Shown: positions 55,589 to 63,774, counted from the stretch's first letter. The stretch is 64,000 bases of DNA from Nonomuraea spiralis (GCF_014648435.1 NZ_BMRC01000013.1:196817-260816); one strand, 5' to 3'. Notes: generated by a model not told the origin, from the letters alone. A program made the numbers and translations.

Positions 55589-56529
55589 CGGCCGTTCCTG
55601 GCCTGCCGCTGGCCGGGCGGCCTGCTGCCGACCAGCCCGCCCGAACGTTCCCTCGGCCGCAGCCAGTCGCTGAAGTCCTGCCCGGTGACCTGCTGGAGCA
55701 GCTCGACGTCTTCGGCGAAGTACGGGATCAGCCGCTGCCGCTGCTCCCATGACAGCGGCCGGCGAGCCCTGCCGCGCCGCTGCAGCAGCCGTTCCAGCGG
55801 CCCGGACAGGGGCGCGGGGAGGGTGCGGCGCAGGGTGGACAGCAGCGCGTGCCGCGCGCCGGGGTCCGGGTGCGCGGTCACGTTCTCCCTCGGGACGCCG
55901 GTGAGCAACCCCTGTCGTACGCCGAGGAAGGCGCAGATGCGGTCGAGCGTGTCGGCCGGCCGGTCCACGATGTCCCGGTAGCGGAAGATCAGCACCTGGT
56001 CGCGGGGGAACAGGGTGAACAGGTGGGCGAGCTGCCCGCCGTACCGGCCGAGTCCGGTGTAGTGCCAGAAGTGCGCCCATCCGGCGGCGACGCGTTCGGG
56101 CTCGGCCTCGCAGGCGCGTACCAGGTCGCCGATCGGCTCCAGGCCGGCCGACCACAGGTGGGTCCAGTTGGAGTGGGCGCGCTCGACCGGGTCACGCAGG
56201 CTCACGATGAGCCGTACGTGCGGGATCGCCGCGCGGATGCGCTTCTGGGCGTCCAGGTCGTACAGGTAGAAGGGGGTGGACTCGCCGGCGAGCGTCCCGG
56301 GGGGAGCGGCGGCGAACAGCGCCTCGTAGTCCGCGCGCCGCCAGACGTGTTCCCGGTAGGTCTCGGCGTCGCCCGGCCCGCCCCGGCCGGGCGGCGGCCC
56401 CTCGGTGAGGAAGAACTTCGGCTCCTTGATCGGCGACAGGAACAGATCGGGGTGCGGGTTCAGCGCGGTGTGCAGCGCCGTCGTCCCCGCTTTGGGCACT
56501 CCCGCGATCAGGAAATCAGGCCAGGGCAC
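55579..56529 (-). CDS. Sulfotransferase
   Basis: 316 residues. The 5'-phosphosulfate-binding loop is FLIAGVPKAGTTALHTAL and the 3'-phosphate region is VRLIVSLRDPVERAHSNW, both canonical for PAPS sulfotransferases. It transfers sulfate to an acceptor, in actinomycetes often a glycolipid or a natural product. Monocistronic. Confidence 0.92.
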   Translation of the reverse strand: MPWPDFLIAGVPKAGTTALHTALNPHPDLFLSPIKEPKFFLTEGPPPGRGGPGDAETYREHVWRRADYEALFAAAPPGTLAGESTPFYLYDLDAQKRIRAAIPHVRLIVSLRDPVERAHSNWTHLWSAGLEPIGDLVRACEAEPERVAAGWAHFWHYTGLGRYGGQLAHLFTLFPRDQVLIFRYRDIVDRPADTLDRICAFLGVRQGLLTGVPRENVTAHPDPGARHALLSTLRRTLPAPLSGPLERLLQRRGRARRPLSWEQRQRLIPYFAEDVELLQQVTGQDFSDWLRPRERSGGLVGSRPPGQRQARNGRAH

Positions 56530-56642
56530 CGTCAGCCTCCCAGTGACGAGAACCGGTATTGCCTAACTTTCCTACCTGCAGTGTAGGAAATTCAAGAGGA
56601 CGATCTCAGCGACTCCGGCAACGCCTCTGTGTCGCGGGGGAT

Positions 56643-57767
56643 ATGGTGACCGGATTGATCATGATCCACCAAACCGGCCGAACTACCAGCAAGGTGATGC
56701 ATTTGCGTGAAAATCCCCAAACCGGCCGAACGTCTGCCGTGAGTCGTCGCACGCTCTTCCGAACGGGTACAGGAATCGCGGCCGCCGCCGCCACCGGCGG
56801 CCTCTCCCTGTACACGGCCGAATCGGCGTACGCGACCGTCCCGGCGTCACAGCGTTTCGTGTTCGAGGGGGCCGGCGGCGACCCCGTTGTGCGGGCCAAG
56901 CTCCACCAGCCTTACTGGGCGATGCAGTCCTTCGCCTTCGACCACGTCCACGGGCACATCTACTTCGTGCAGACCAAGGTCGGCAGCACGAACGGCGACC
57001 TCTGGGTGACCAGGACCGACCCGCACGGCAAGGTGCTGGGCGCCATGGCGCTGCACGGGTTCGACCACGGTTCGTCGATGGCGATCCAGCCGAGCGCGAA
57101 CGGCTCCCCGTACGTGTGGCTCGCGGGCGACTGGCGGAGCCTGTCCCCCGGCACGGCCCCGAACAGCCACACGATCTGCCGCATCAAGTACCGCGACGAT
57201 GGCGAGCTCGACTACGCCAAGGACGCGGGGGTGTGGCGGTTCCCGATCGGCCTCTCCGACTTCCGCGACTGTCCGCGCCCGTCGATCGATCCCTACACCA
57301 ACCGGCTGCTCGTCCGGTACATGGGAACGACGAGCCCGTGGCGTCTCGCGCTGTTCGACCTTCCCGCCGTCATCAACAACGGCATCAGCGACACCACGCC
57401 CATCCTCGCCAAGCGCGCCCTGCCCACCAACGCCGAGATGGGTCTCTCCGAGTCCGACCACTTCCAGGGCGTGACCTCGTACGGCCAGTACGTCTACCTC
57501 TCCTACGGCGGCCCGCCCGCCAAGCCCTCGGACCCGGCCAAACCGTCCTACCTGGTCCGTCTCGACATGAACAAGGCCGGGGCCTCGGTCGAGCAGGTGT
57601 ACCGGACGCGAGCGGGCGAGTCGCTGCCCGGCCGCGAACCTCAGGGAATGGCGATCTGGCGATCGCCGGACGGCCCGCGCCTCGCGTTCGGCTTCTCCAG
57701 CAAGATCAGCGGCAGTCCCGACGAGTTCCGGGCGACCGTCTTCTACAAGAGCGACCTCACCGGGTAG
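56643..57767 (+). CDS. Tat-exported protein of unknown function
   Basis: About 374 residues from ATG 56643; an ATG at 56697 is an alternative. The Tat motif is VSRRTLFRTGTGIAAAAATGG, with a likely signal cleavage after AESAYA. The mature part has a propeller-like look: YWAMQSFAFDHVHGHIYFVQ, DLWVTRTDPHGKVLGAM, GSPYVWLAGDWRSL and YLVRLDMNKAGASVEQV. The region before the Tat motif contains a duplicated QTGRT block. Function unknown; extracellular binding or teichoic-acid-like processing cannot be distinguished. Confidence 0.7.
   Translation: MVTGLIMIHQTGRTTSKVMHLRENPQTGRTSAVSRRTLFRTGTGIAAAAATGGLSLYTAESAYATVPASQRFVFEGAGGDPVVRAKLHQPYWAMQSFAFDHVHGHIYFVQTKVGSTNGDLWVTRTDPHGKVLGAMALHGFDHGSSMAIQPSANGSPYVWLAGDWRSLSPGTAPNSHTICRIKYRDDGELDYAKDAGVWRFPIGLSDFRDCPRPSIDPYTNRLLVRYMGTTSPWRLALFDLPAVINNGISDTTPILAKRALPTNAEMGLSESDHFQGVTSYGQYVYLSYGGPPAKPSDPAKPSYLVRLDMNKAGASVEQVYRTRAGESLPGREPQGMAIWRSPDGPRLAFGFSSKISGSPDEFRATVFYKSDLTG
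56669..56731. repeat. 15-bp direct repeat with 48-bp period
   Basis: CCAAACCGGCCGAAC occurs at 56669-56683 and 56717-56731. In the gene's frame it encodes a repeated QTGRT block. If translation starts at 56697, the first copy is instead upstream regulatory DNA. Confidence 0.7.
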
Positions 57768-57800
57768 GCCGCCCGCCCAACGGGTCCGTCCGGGCTCGCG

Positions 57801-57830
57801 CCGCCCGCCTGCGCCGTCAGCGGCGGGCGG
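57801..57830. terminator. Convergent-gene hairpin
   Basis: CCGCCCGCC (57801-57809) and GGCGGGCGG (57822-57830) pair perfectly around a 12-nt loop that contains the exporter stop codon. Confidence 0.5.
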
Positions 57831-59262
57831 GCGATGCGGGGGCGGCGGCGTCGTCCGCGGCCGCCTGCCCTCCGGGGCGGGCGGGCAGCGCCAGCGTGAT
57901 CGCCGCGGCGGCCAGCGCCGACCCGCACCCGACCAGCATCCCGGCCCGGAAACCGGCCTCCGACGGCACCGTGTGCGCCCCCAGCCGGATCGTCAGCTGC
58001 GACAGGATCACCCCGACGACCGCCGCCGACACCGTGGTCCCGATCGAACGCATCAGCGTGTTGAAGCTGTTGGCCGCGGCCGTCTCCGACCGGGGCACCG
58101 CGCCCATGATCAGCGCGGGCATCGCCCCGTAGGCCAGGCCGACGCCGAGGCCGCACACGCAGGTGACGACCAGCATGCCCCAGGCCGAGCCCAGCAGGGC
58201 CGTCGAGGAGCCGTACCCGAGCGCCATGACCAGGCTCCCGGCGATCAGGGTGACCTTGGGGCCGCGGGCGGCCGACAGCCGGGCGCCGAGCGGCGAGACC
58301 GCCATCATCATCAGGCCGGAGGGGGCCATCCACAGGCCGGCGGCCAGCATCGACTGGCCCAGCCCGTAACCGGTGGCCGCGGGGAGCTGGAGGATCTGCA
58401 TGACGATCAGCGCCTGGGCGTACATCGAGAAGCCGACCACGATCGAGGCCAGGTTGGTCAGCAGCACCTGGCGCCGCGCGGTCACTCGCAGGTCCACCAG
58501 CGGCTCCCGGACCCGCAGCTCCCACCAGCCCCACCCCGCCAGGACCAGTACGGCCACGCCCAGCAGCCCGAGCGTGGTCCCGCTGGACCAGCCCCAGTCG
58601 GCCCCCTTGGAGACGCCGAGCAGCAGGCACACCAGCCCCGCGCCCAGCCCGAGCGCGCCCGGCACGTCGAGCCGCCCGCCCTCCGTCAGCTGAGGCGTGG
58701 GCGGCACCAGCAGCCGGATCAGCACCGCGATCAGCACGCTCAGCACGGCCGAGCCCCAGAACAGCACCCGCCAGCTCGCGTACTCGGCGACCGCCGCCGA
58801 GACCGGCAGCCCGAGCGCCCCGCCGATGCCCATGGACGAGCTCATCAGCGCGATCGAGGGGCCGAGCCGGTCGGGCGGCAGCAGGTCGCGCAGGGCGCTG
58901 ATGCCGAGCGGGATCAGGCCCATGCCCATGCCCTGCAGCCCACGGCCGACGATCATGGGGGCGAGCGAGCCGGCCAGCGCGCAGGTCACCGAGCCGGCGA
59001 TCAGGGGCGCGGTGCACACGAGCATCATGCGGCGCTTGCCGTACAGGTCGCCGAGCCGCCCGGTGACCGGTGTGGTGACCGCGCCGGCCAGCAGGGTGAC
59101 GGTGATCACCCAGGAGGCGTCGGAGGCGGTGCTGTGCAACATCCGTGGCAGCTCGCCGACCAGCGGCACGACTAAAGTCTGCATGAGCGAGGCGACGATG
59201 CCGGCCACCGCCATCACGCTGACGACGCCGCCAGGGCGGGCGGTGGATGTGGAGCCCCCCAC
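57817..59262 (-). CDS. DHA2-type (EmrB/QacA-like) MFS exporter
   Basis: 481 residues with about 14 membrane helices. Motif A region TGRLGDLYGKRRMMLVCTAP and motif C region LMSSSMGIGGALGLPVSAAV mark it as a drug:proton antiporter. A marR gene is divergent, with shared operator dyads in between, as expected for an inducible efflux pair. Confidence 0.92.
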   Translation of the reverse strand: MGGSTSTARPGGVVSVMAVAGIVASLMQTLVVPLVGELPRMLHSTASDASWVITVTLLAGAVTTPVTGRLGDLYGKRRMMLVCTAPLIAGSVTCALAGSLAPMIVGRGLQGMGMGLIPLGISALRDLLPPDRLGPSIALMSSSMGIGGALGLPVSAAVAEYASWRVLFWGSAVLSVLIAVLIRLLVPPTPQLTEGGRLDVPGALGLGAGLVCLLLGVSKGADWGWSSGTTLGLLGVAVLVLAGWGWWELRVREPLVDLRVTARRQVLLTNLASIVVGFSMYAQALIVMQILQLPAATGYGLGQSMLAAGLWMAPSGLMMMAVSPLGARLSAARGPKVTLIAGSLVMALGYGSSTALLGSAWGMLVVTCVCGLGVGLAYGAMPALIMGAVPRSETAAANSFNTLMRSIGTTVSAAVVGVILSQLTIRLGAHTVPSEAGFRAGMLVGCGSALAAAAITLALPARPGGQAAADDAAAPASPARR

Positions 59263-59285
59263 GTCGATCTCCCCTCGTCCGGAGG

Positions 59286-59338
59286 ATGTGCACCCTACAC
59301 ATCATGTGTTATGCGCACAATTCATGTAAGGTGCACAT
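59286..59338. promoter_or_regulatory. MarR operator region between exporter and marR
   Basis: An outer dyad ATGTGCACC (59286-59294) / GGTGCACAT (59330-59338), extended by TACA/TGTA, encloses an inner perfect dyad ACACAT-c-ATGTGT (59297-59309). The region sits between the two divergent starts, so one regulator could control both directions. Confidence 0.6.
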
Positions 59339-59361
59339 ATACGGCGAAAGGGGGGATTGAG

Positions 59362-59781
59362 ATGGAAAAGCCCACACATCTCATCGAGTTCGAGACGATG
59401 TTGCTCGGCCGGCACCGGCACTACGACCGCAGTGCCCACCTCCTGCTCAGGCGGCTCCAGGGCGCCGGGCCGATGTCCATCGGGCAGCTCAGCGACGCGT
59501 TCGGACTGGACGCCTCCACCCTCAACCGGCACACCTCCGCGCTCCTGCGCGCCGGGCTGGTCGAACGCATCCCCGACCCGGAGGGCGGCATCGCCCGTAA
59601 GTTCCGCCTCACGCCGGAGGGCGAGCGGAGCCTGGAGGAGGAACGGGAGCGGAACGTACGCGGCCTGGAGAAGGTCATGGCCGACTGGCCGGCCGAGGAC
59701 GTCGCCGCCTTCGCCACCTACCTCAGGCGCTTCAACACCGACATCGAACGCCTCGCCGGCCGCCCCTGGCCCCGTTCCTGA
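59362..59781 (+). CDS. MarR-family regulator
   Basis: 139 residues starting at MEKPTHLIEF (ATG 59362, AGGGGGG upstream). Winged HTH with MSIGQLSDAFGLDASTLNRHTSALLRAGLVERI and a beta wing PDPEGGIARKFRLTPEG. Represses the divergent exporter, most likely released by a phenolic or drug-like ligand. Confidence 0.9.
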   Translation: MEKPTHLIEFETMLLGRHRHYDRSAHLLLRRLQGAGPMSIGQLSDAFGLDASTLNRHTSALLRAGLVERIPDPEGGIARKFRLTPEGERSLEEERERNVRGLEKVMADWPAEDVAAFATYLRRFNTDIERLAGRPWPRS

Positions 59782-59793
59782 GCCTGCCGGACA

Positions 59794-59828
59794 CGCGACG
59801 AGGGCCCCCGCCGGGGGCCCTCGTCGCG
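59794..59828. terminator. Very strong hairpin terminator
   Basis: CGCGACGAGGGCCCCC (59794-59809) and GGGGGCCCTCGTCGCG (59813-59828) form a perfect 16-bp stem with a 3-nt loop, between marR and a convergent small gene. It should end transcription from both sides. Confidence 0.9.
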
Positions 59829-59877
59829 TCGCCCCCGGGCCAAGGGCGCGGGTGACGGCGGGGTGTTCGCGGCGGCG

Positions 59878-60054
59878 TCAGGCGAAGTGCATGACGATGG
59901 CCAGGCCGACGAGGTGCGTCACCACCACCACGACGAGCAGCGTGACGAAGACGAACTTGGCCGGCCCGTGCTCGAAGTGCTTGCCCTCCTTCAGCGGAGG
60001 AAGCTTGGCCTGACGCTCGGCGATGCGCTCCTCCAGCGGCTTGCGGTGAAACAT
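59878..60054 (-). CDS. Small single-pass membrane protein
   Basis: 58 residues starting at MFHRKPLEER (ATG 60054, GGGAGA upstream). A charged N-terminal half (residues 1-32, many Lys, Arg and Glu) precedes one hydrophobic helix (FVFVTLLVVVVVTHLVGLAI). It is divergent from an OhrR-type regulator. No family recognised. The good ribosome site and downstream terminator support it being real. Confidence 0.65.
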   Translation of the reverse strand: MFHRKPLEERIAERQAKLPPLKEGKHFEHGPAKFVFVTLLVVVVVTHLVGLAIVMHFA

Positions 60055-60122
60055 GAGGTCTCCCTCTTTCGGCGGGCCGGCCACGGGTAAGATTTGTGTG
60101 GCATCGATTTGCAGGCTATTAG

Positions 60123-60134
60123 TTTGTACACAAA
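60123..60134. promoter_or_regulatory. OhrR-type operator candidate
   Basis: TTTGT-ac-ACAAA is a dyad in the AT-rich stretch between the small membrane-protein gene and the OhrR-like gene. OhrR sites are AT-rich dyads of similar size, so autoregulation is plausible. Confidence 0.35.
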
Positions 60135-60168
60135 GTAAGTTACCAGACGGCATCGGAGGCGTACACGC

Positions 60169-60666
60169 ATGGAGCCTGTGACAGAGGCGACAGACCTGCT
60201 GGCGCTGGACCGGCAGGTGTGCTTCGCCCTGAGCATCGCCTCGCGCAGCGTGATCGGCCTCTACCGGCCGCTGCTGCAACCCTTCGGGCTGACCCACCCC
60301 CAATATCTGGTGATGCTGGCCCTCTGGCAGTACGAGCCGCTGTCGGTCAAGGAGCTGGGCGAGCTCCTGCAACTCGACCCGGGCACGCTGTCGCCGCTGC
60401 TCAAGCGCCTCCAGGCGCTGGGGTACGTCCACCGCGAGCGTAACAGCAAGGACGAGCGCGCCCTGGTCGTCACCCTGACGCCCGCAGGCCGGCAACTCCG
60501 CGAGGAGGCGGAGAAGATCCCGCCGGCGATCGTCGCCCGCCTCGGCATGGGCCTCGACGAGCTCCAGGACCTGCACGCCGCGCTGATGCGGGTGATCGCG
60601 GCCGCCCGGCGCGACACCGCCGGAGGCGATCGAGGCCAACCCGGCCTGGGTCCGGCATCTGCGTGA
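60169..60666 (+). CDS. OhrR-type MarR regulator
   Basis: 165 residues. The redox Cys lies in LALDRQVCFALSIASR, the position of the peroxidatic Cys of OhrR. The winged HTH has LSVKELGELLQLDPGTLSPLLK and a wing with NSKDERALVVTLTPAGR. It senses organic hydroperoxides through that Cys. The C-terminus (GGDRGQPGLGPASA) looks like read-through into unrelated sequence, so the original gene may have ended earlier; no ohr gene is beside it. Confidence 0.85.
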   Translation: MEPVTEATDLLALDRQVCFALSIASRSVIGLYRPLLQPFGLTHPQYLVMLALWQYEPLSVKELGELLQLDPGTLSPLLKRLQALGYVHRERNSKDERALVVTLTPAGRQLREEAEKIPPAIVARLGMGLDELQDLHAALMRVIAAARRDTAGGDRGQPGLGPASA

Positions 60667-60980
60667 CACCGACGGCGTCGCCGTGGCAGGTGGGCGAGCT
60701 GGCGGGCAAGGTGTACTCGGCGTTCACCGCGTCCGACACCGCCCACGGCGGGCAGGAGTCCACCATCCTGGCGCTGGGCAACACCTTCTACCACTGGGGC
60801 GGCGTCATCGTGCCTCCCGGGTACACCGACCCCGTCCAGTTCCGGTCGGGCAATCCGTACGGCACGTCGCACGTGGCCGGTGACGGCCCTCCCGGTGACG
60901 TGTCCCTGGAGGCCGCCCGCCACCAGGCCCGCCGCGTCGCCGAGACCGCCGCCGCGCTGAAGGCGGGCCGCGCGGCCTGA
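60663..60980 (+). pseudogene. WrbA-like C-terminal fragment
   Basis: 105 residues that read GELAGKVYSAFTASDTAHGGQEST and GNPYGTSHVAGDG, matching the C-terminal half of WrbA-type NAD(P)H:quinone oxidoreductases (about 200 residues). The N-terminal FMN-binding half is absent. In another frame across 60620-60680 a segment EAIEANPAWVRHLRDTDGVAV looks coding too, so two broken genes may be fused here. The fragment may be expressed but is unlikely to bind FMN on its own. Confidence 0.6.
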
Positions 60981-61001
60981 GGGGGATGCGCGCGCGATAA
61001 G

Positions 61002-61043
61002 CAACCGCAGTTGACTGTGCTGAAATAGTCAACTACGGTTGCT
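61002..61043. promoter_or_regulatory. Paired 15-bp operator motifs
   Basis: The motif GTCAAY-N4-GTTGC occurs twice facing each other: 61002-61016 (minus) and 61029-61043 (plus). With the flanking bases this is a 17-bp inverted repeat matching 16 of 17 positions with a 10-nt centre. It ends 38 bp before the beta-lactamase-fold gene. A third copy lies at 63775-63789. Alternatively, it could act as a hairpin terminator of the WrbA-like fragment. Confidence 0.6.
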
Positions 61044-61081
61044 CGCGTTTCGCTGATCCCCGTCCTATCGCAGGAGGCAAC

Positions 61082-62089
61082 ATGTCCATGGTGCACGCCG
61101 ATCACGGCCACCCGAGGTTGCGGCGCGTGCTCGACCGGCTGATGGCCGACGACCGCGGCCCCGGGATCGTGGTGGAGGTCCGGGACGGCCGCGAGCCGCC
61201 GTGGACCGGCATCGCGGGCGTGGCCGACCTGGAGACCGGCAGTCCACGCCGGGCCGGGGAACACTTCCGCATCGGCAGCTTCACCAAGGCGTTCGTCGGG
61301 ACGGTCGCGCTCGGCCTGGCCGCAGACGGCAGGCTGGACCTGGACGCCCCGGTCACCACCTGGCTGCCCGGCGTCGTGGAGGAGTACTTCCCGGACGCCG
61401 ACGCCACCCGCATCACCCTGCGGCGGCTGCTCAACCACACCAGCGGCCTGCCGGACGCGATCCCCGGCCAGGAGACCCCGCCCGCCGGGGAGCCGGGGGA
61501 GCTGTTCCGCTACTCCAAGGTCAACTACAACCTGGCCGGGATGATCGTCGAGGCGGTGACCGGTTCGACGCTCGCCGAGGAGATCGACCGCCGCGTCGCC
61601 GGGCCGCTGGGGCTGACGGGGACGTACCTGCCCGCGGCCGGCGAGGGCCTGCGCGACCCGCACGCCCGCCACTACTCCCAGCAGGACGAGGCCGGCCAGG
61701 ACGTCGGCCGCCACGACGTGACCGGCGCCGACCTGTCTTGGGCCTGGGCCGCCGGCGGCATGGTCTCGACCACGGCTGACCTGCACCTCTTCCTGGGCGC
61801 GCTGCTGGGCGGCCGCCTCCTCCCGCCGGCGCAGCAGGAGGAGATGTTCACCACCGTGTCCACCGAGGGCTCCGGCTGGGTGCCCGGCGCCCGCTACGGA
61901 CTCGGCGTCTACTCCCAGCGTTTCCCGGACGGGGTCACGCTCTGGGGAGGCGGCGGGTTCATCCAGGGGTCGATGACGTACGCGATGGGCGACCGCCGGG
62001 GCACGCACACGCTGACCGGCAACGTGAACGGCGACTGGGGCGGCTTCCTGGAGACCTGCGCCGACCTGTTCGGGGCCGTCTTCCGCTGA
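61082..62089 (+). CDS. Serine beta-lactamase-fold hydrolase
   Basis: 335 residues. Class C/esterase-type fold with the SxxK motif in FRIGSFTKAFVGTV. The second motif, usually YxN as in YSNxxY, reads FRYSKVNYNLAGM, so Lys replaces the Asn. The C-terminal HTG-type motif region is TLWGGGGFIQGSMTYA, with Gly in place of His/Lys. Most likely a peptidase, esterase or DD-carboxypeptidase-like enzyme. No signal peptide. Preceded by paired operator motifs. Confidence 0.85.
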   Translation: MSMVHADHGHPRLRRVLDRLMADDRGPGIVVEVRDGREPPWTGIAGVADLETGSPRRAGEHFRIGSFTKAFVGTVALGLAADGRLDLDAPVTTWLPGVVEEYFPDADATRITLRRLLNHTSGLPDAIPGQETPPAGEPGELFRYSKVNYNLAGMIVEAVTGSTLAEEIDRRVAGPLGLTGTYLPAAGEGLRDPHARHYSQQDEAGQDVGRHDVTGADLSWAWAAGGMVSTTADLHLFLGALLGGRLLPPAQQEEMFTTVSTEGSGWVPGARYGLGVYSQRFPDGVTLWGGGGFIQGSMTYAMGDRRGTHTLTGNVNGDWGGFLETCADLFGAVFR

Positions 62090-62119
62090 CCGGCCGGCGC
62101 GGGCCTCAAGGAATCCGGA

Positions 62120-62953
62120 TCAGGCGCCCGGCACCGCCACCGTGGCGGTCCGCACCTGGCCCGTACGGGCGGCGAACATCTCCGCCATCCGCTCGACGCC
62201 CGGGAACACCGCGACCATCATGAACAGGGTCCGGCCGTCCGGCCCGCCGAGCGCGGAGGCGAAGCAGGCCCGGTCGAGCTCGATCCGGTCCAGCACCTCG
62301 CCGCCCTCGCGCACCCGCAGGCAGGCGGCCCCGCGCTCGTCGTCCACCTGGGTCCAGATCGCGCCCTCGGCGTCCAGGCAGATGCCGTCGCCGCCGACCG
62401 GGGCCCACACCCGCCGGCCGGACAGGCTCCCGTCCGCGCCGATGTCGTACGCCGTCAGCCGCCGCGTCCAGGACTCGGCGACGATCAGCGTGGAGCCGTC
62501 CGGGGTCACCACCATGCCGTTGGGGAAGTACAGGTCCTCGGCGACCACGCGGGCCTCGCCGTCGGGGCCTACCAGGGCGATGACCCCGGGGGCGAAGTCC
62601 GCGCGGCCGAAGTCGAAGCCGACGCAGTTGACGTACACGCGGCCGTGGCCGTCCACGACGACCTCGTTCGGCCCGGCGGGCAGCTTGCCCAGGTCGGCGT
62701 GGACGGCCGTCGTACCGCCGGGTTCCATGCGCAGCAGTTCGCGCTCGCCGGTCACCAGCAGGCTTCCGCCGGGCAGCCAGTCCAGGCAGAAGCCGGCGGG
62801 CTTGGGGCCGCGGGCGATCACCTCGCGGTCGCCGCCGGGGGTGAGCGCGACGATCTCCTGCTCCCCCCAGTGGGAGAACCACAGCCTGCCCTCGTGCCAG
62901 CGCGGCGACTCGCCCACGCACAGTCCGGTCGCCAATGTCTTCGTCTCGGTCAT
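62120..62953 (-). CDS. SMP-30/gluconolactonase-like protein
   Basis: 277 residues. Six-bladed propeller with the metal-ligand pattern: Glu in VGESPRWHEGRLWFSHW, Asn in LYFPNGMVVTPDGSTLIVAES and Asp in GDGICLDAEGAIWT. Hydrolyses sugar lactones. Upstream there are two directly repeated CTACACGAAG segments (62975-62984 and 62993-63002). Confidence 0.92.
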   Translation of the reverse strand: MTETKTLATGLCVGESPRWHEGRLWFSHWGEQEIVALTPGGDREVIARGPKPAGFCLDWLPGGSLLVTGERELLRMEPGGTTAVHADLGKLPAGPNEVVVDGHGRVYVNCVGFDFGRADFAPGVIALVGPDGEARVVAEDLYFPNGMVVTPDGSTLIVAESWTRRLTAYDIGADGSLSGRRVWAPVGGDGICLDAEGAIWTQVDDERGAACLRVREGGEVLDRIELDRACFASALGGPDGRTLFMMVAVFPGVERMAEMFAARTGQVRTATVAVPGA

Positions 62954-62974
62954 GTCGTCGTCCTTTCTCCGCTT

Positions 62975-63002
62975 CTACACGAAGTTCGCCCTCTACACGA
63001 AG
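62975..63002. repeat. Direct repeat before the lactonase-like gene
   Basis: CTACACGAAG occurs at 62975-62984 and 62993-63002, 18 bp apart; the first is inside CTTC-tacac-GAAG. The spacing, close to two helical turns, and position just upstream of the start suggest a regulator site. Confidence 0.45.
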
Positions 63003-63066
63003 GAGGGCCGCCGGGATCGACATCGCCGGGAGGAAAAGTTCCGCCGGACTTCGCGGGGCGCCTGTG

Positions 63067-63531
63067 TCACAGGGTCGCGCGGGCCCGTTCGGCCAGGGCG
63101 GTACGGTCGACGCCGGCCAGGGCCAGGGCCCGCGGCACCGTGCCGACCTCGGCCTGAAGGACGCCGAGCAGCACGTGGATCGGGCGCAGGTCCTTCTTGC
63201 GGTGGGCGCCGGCCAGCCGCTCGATCGCGAGCTTGACCGAGGCCCCGAGCTGCGGGCGGCGTTCGGGATCGGGGGTGGAACGCAGGTCGAAGACGTCCGC
63301 CGACACCCCGGCCGCCGCGAGGCTGTGCTCGAACTCGCGCCGCAGCGCCTCCCGTACGCCCGCGTGGTCGAGCCCCGCCGCGGCCAGGACCGGCCGCGCC
63401 TCGGTGTCCTCGCTCGCGGTCATGGCCAGCAGCACGTGGTGGGCCTCGATCGTGGCCGAGCTCTCCGCGCGCGCCTCTTCCTGGCCCCGGACCAGGACCT
63501 CGTGCAGGTATTTGTCGAACGTTCCGCTCAT
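63067..63531 (-). CDS. Clp N-terminal (Clp-R) domain protein
   Basis: 154 residues starting at MSGTFDKYLHEVLVRGQEEA (ATG 63531, ATGA overlap with the HTH gene). Two Clp-N repeats: ATIEAHHVLLAMTASEDTEA with VLAAAGLDHAGVREAL, and LRPIHVLLGVLQAEVGTVPRAL with ALAGVDRTAL, as in the N-terminal region of ClpC/ClpA chaperones that binds adaptors or substrates. No ATPase domain. Such stand-alone domains probably act as adaptors or regulators. Confidence 0.85.
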   Translation of the reverse strand: MSGTFDKYLHEVLVRGQEEARAESSATIEAHHVLLAMTASEDTEARPVLAAAGLDHAGVREALRREFEHSLAAAGVSADVFDLRSTPDPERRPQLGASVKLAIERLAGAHRKKDLRPIHVLLGVLQAEVGTVPRALALAGVDRTALAERARATL

Positions 63532-63743
63532 CCCCGCCTCCTCAGCTCGACCCCGGCCGCGATGAGCCGCTTGGAGTGTTTCTTGTGGACCGCCTGGCGG
63601 GTGATGCCGAGGGCCTCGGCGACCTGCGGCCAGCTCCAGCCCGCCCGCATCGCCTGCTCCACGGCGGCGTCCTCCAACTGGTCGGCCAGGCGGCGCAGCG
63701 CGACCACGGCCGCGAGCGCGTCCGCGGGCTCTTTGACTGACAT
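63528..63743 (-). CDS. Small HTH protein partner of the Clp-N protein
   Basis: 71 residues. A helix-turn-helix of the sigma-70 region 4 or DUF-type class: WSWPQVAEALGITRQAVHKKHSKRLIAAG. Helical N-terminus LAAVVALRRLADQLED. It precedes and overlaps the Clp-N gene by four bases, so the two are made together. A single copy of the 15-bp motif lies just upstream of it. Confidence 0.85.
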   Translation of the reverse strand: MSVKEPADALAAVVALRRLADQLEDAAVEQAMRAGWSWPQVAEALGITRQAVHKKHSKRLIAAGVELRRRG

Positions 63744-63774
63744 TCAAGCCACCCTAGGCGTCCGCCCCACGATA

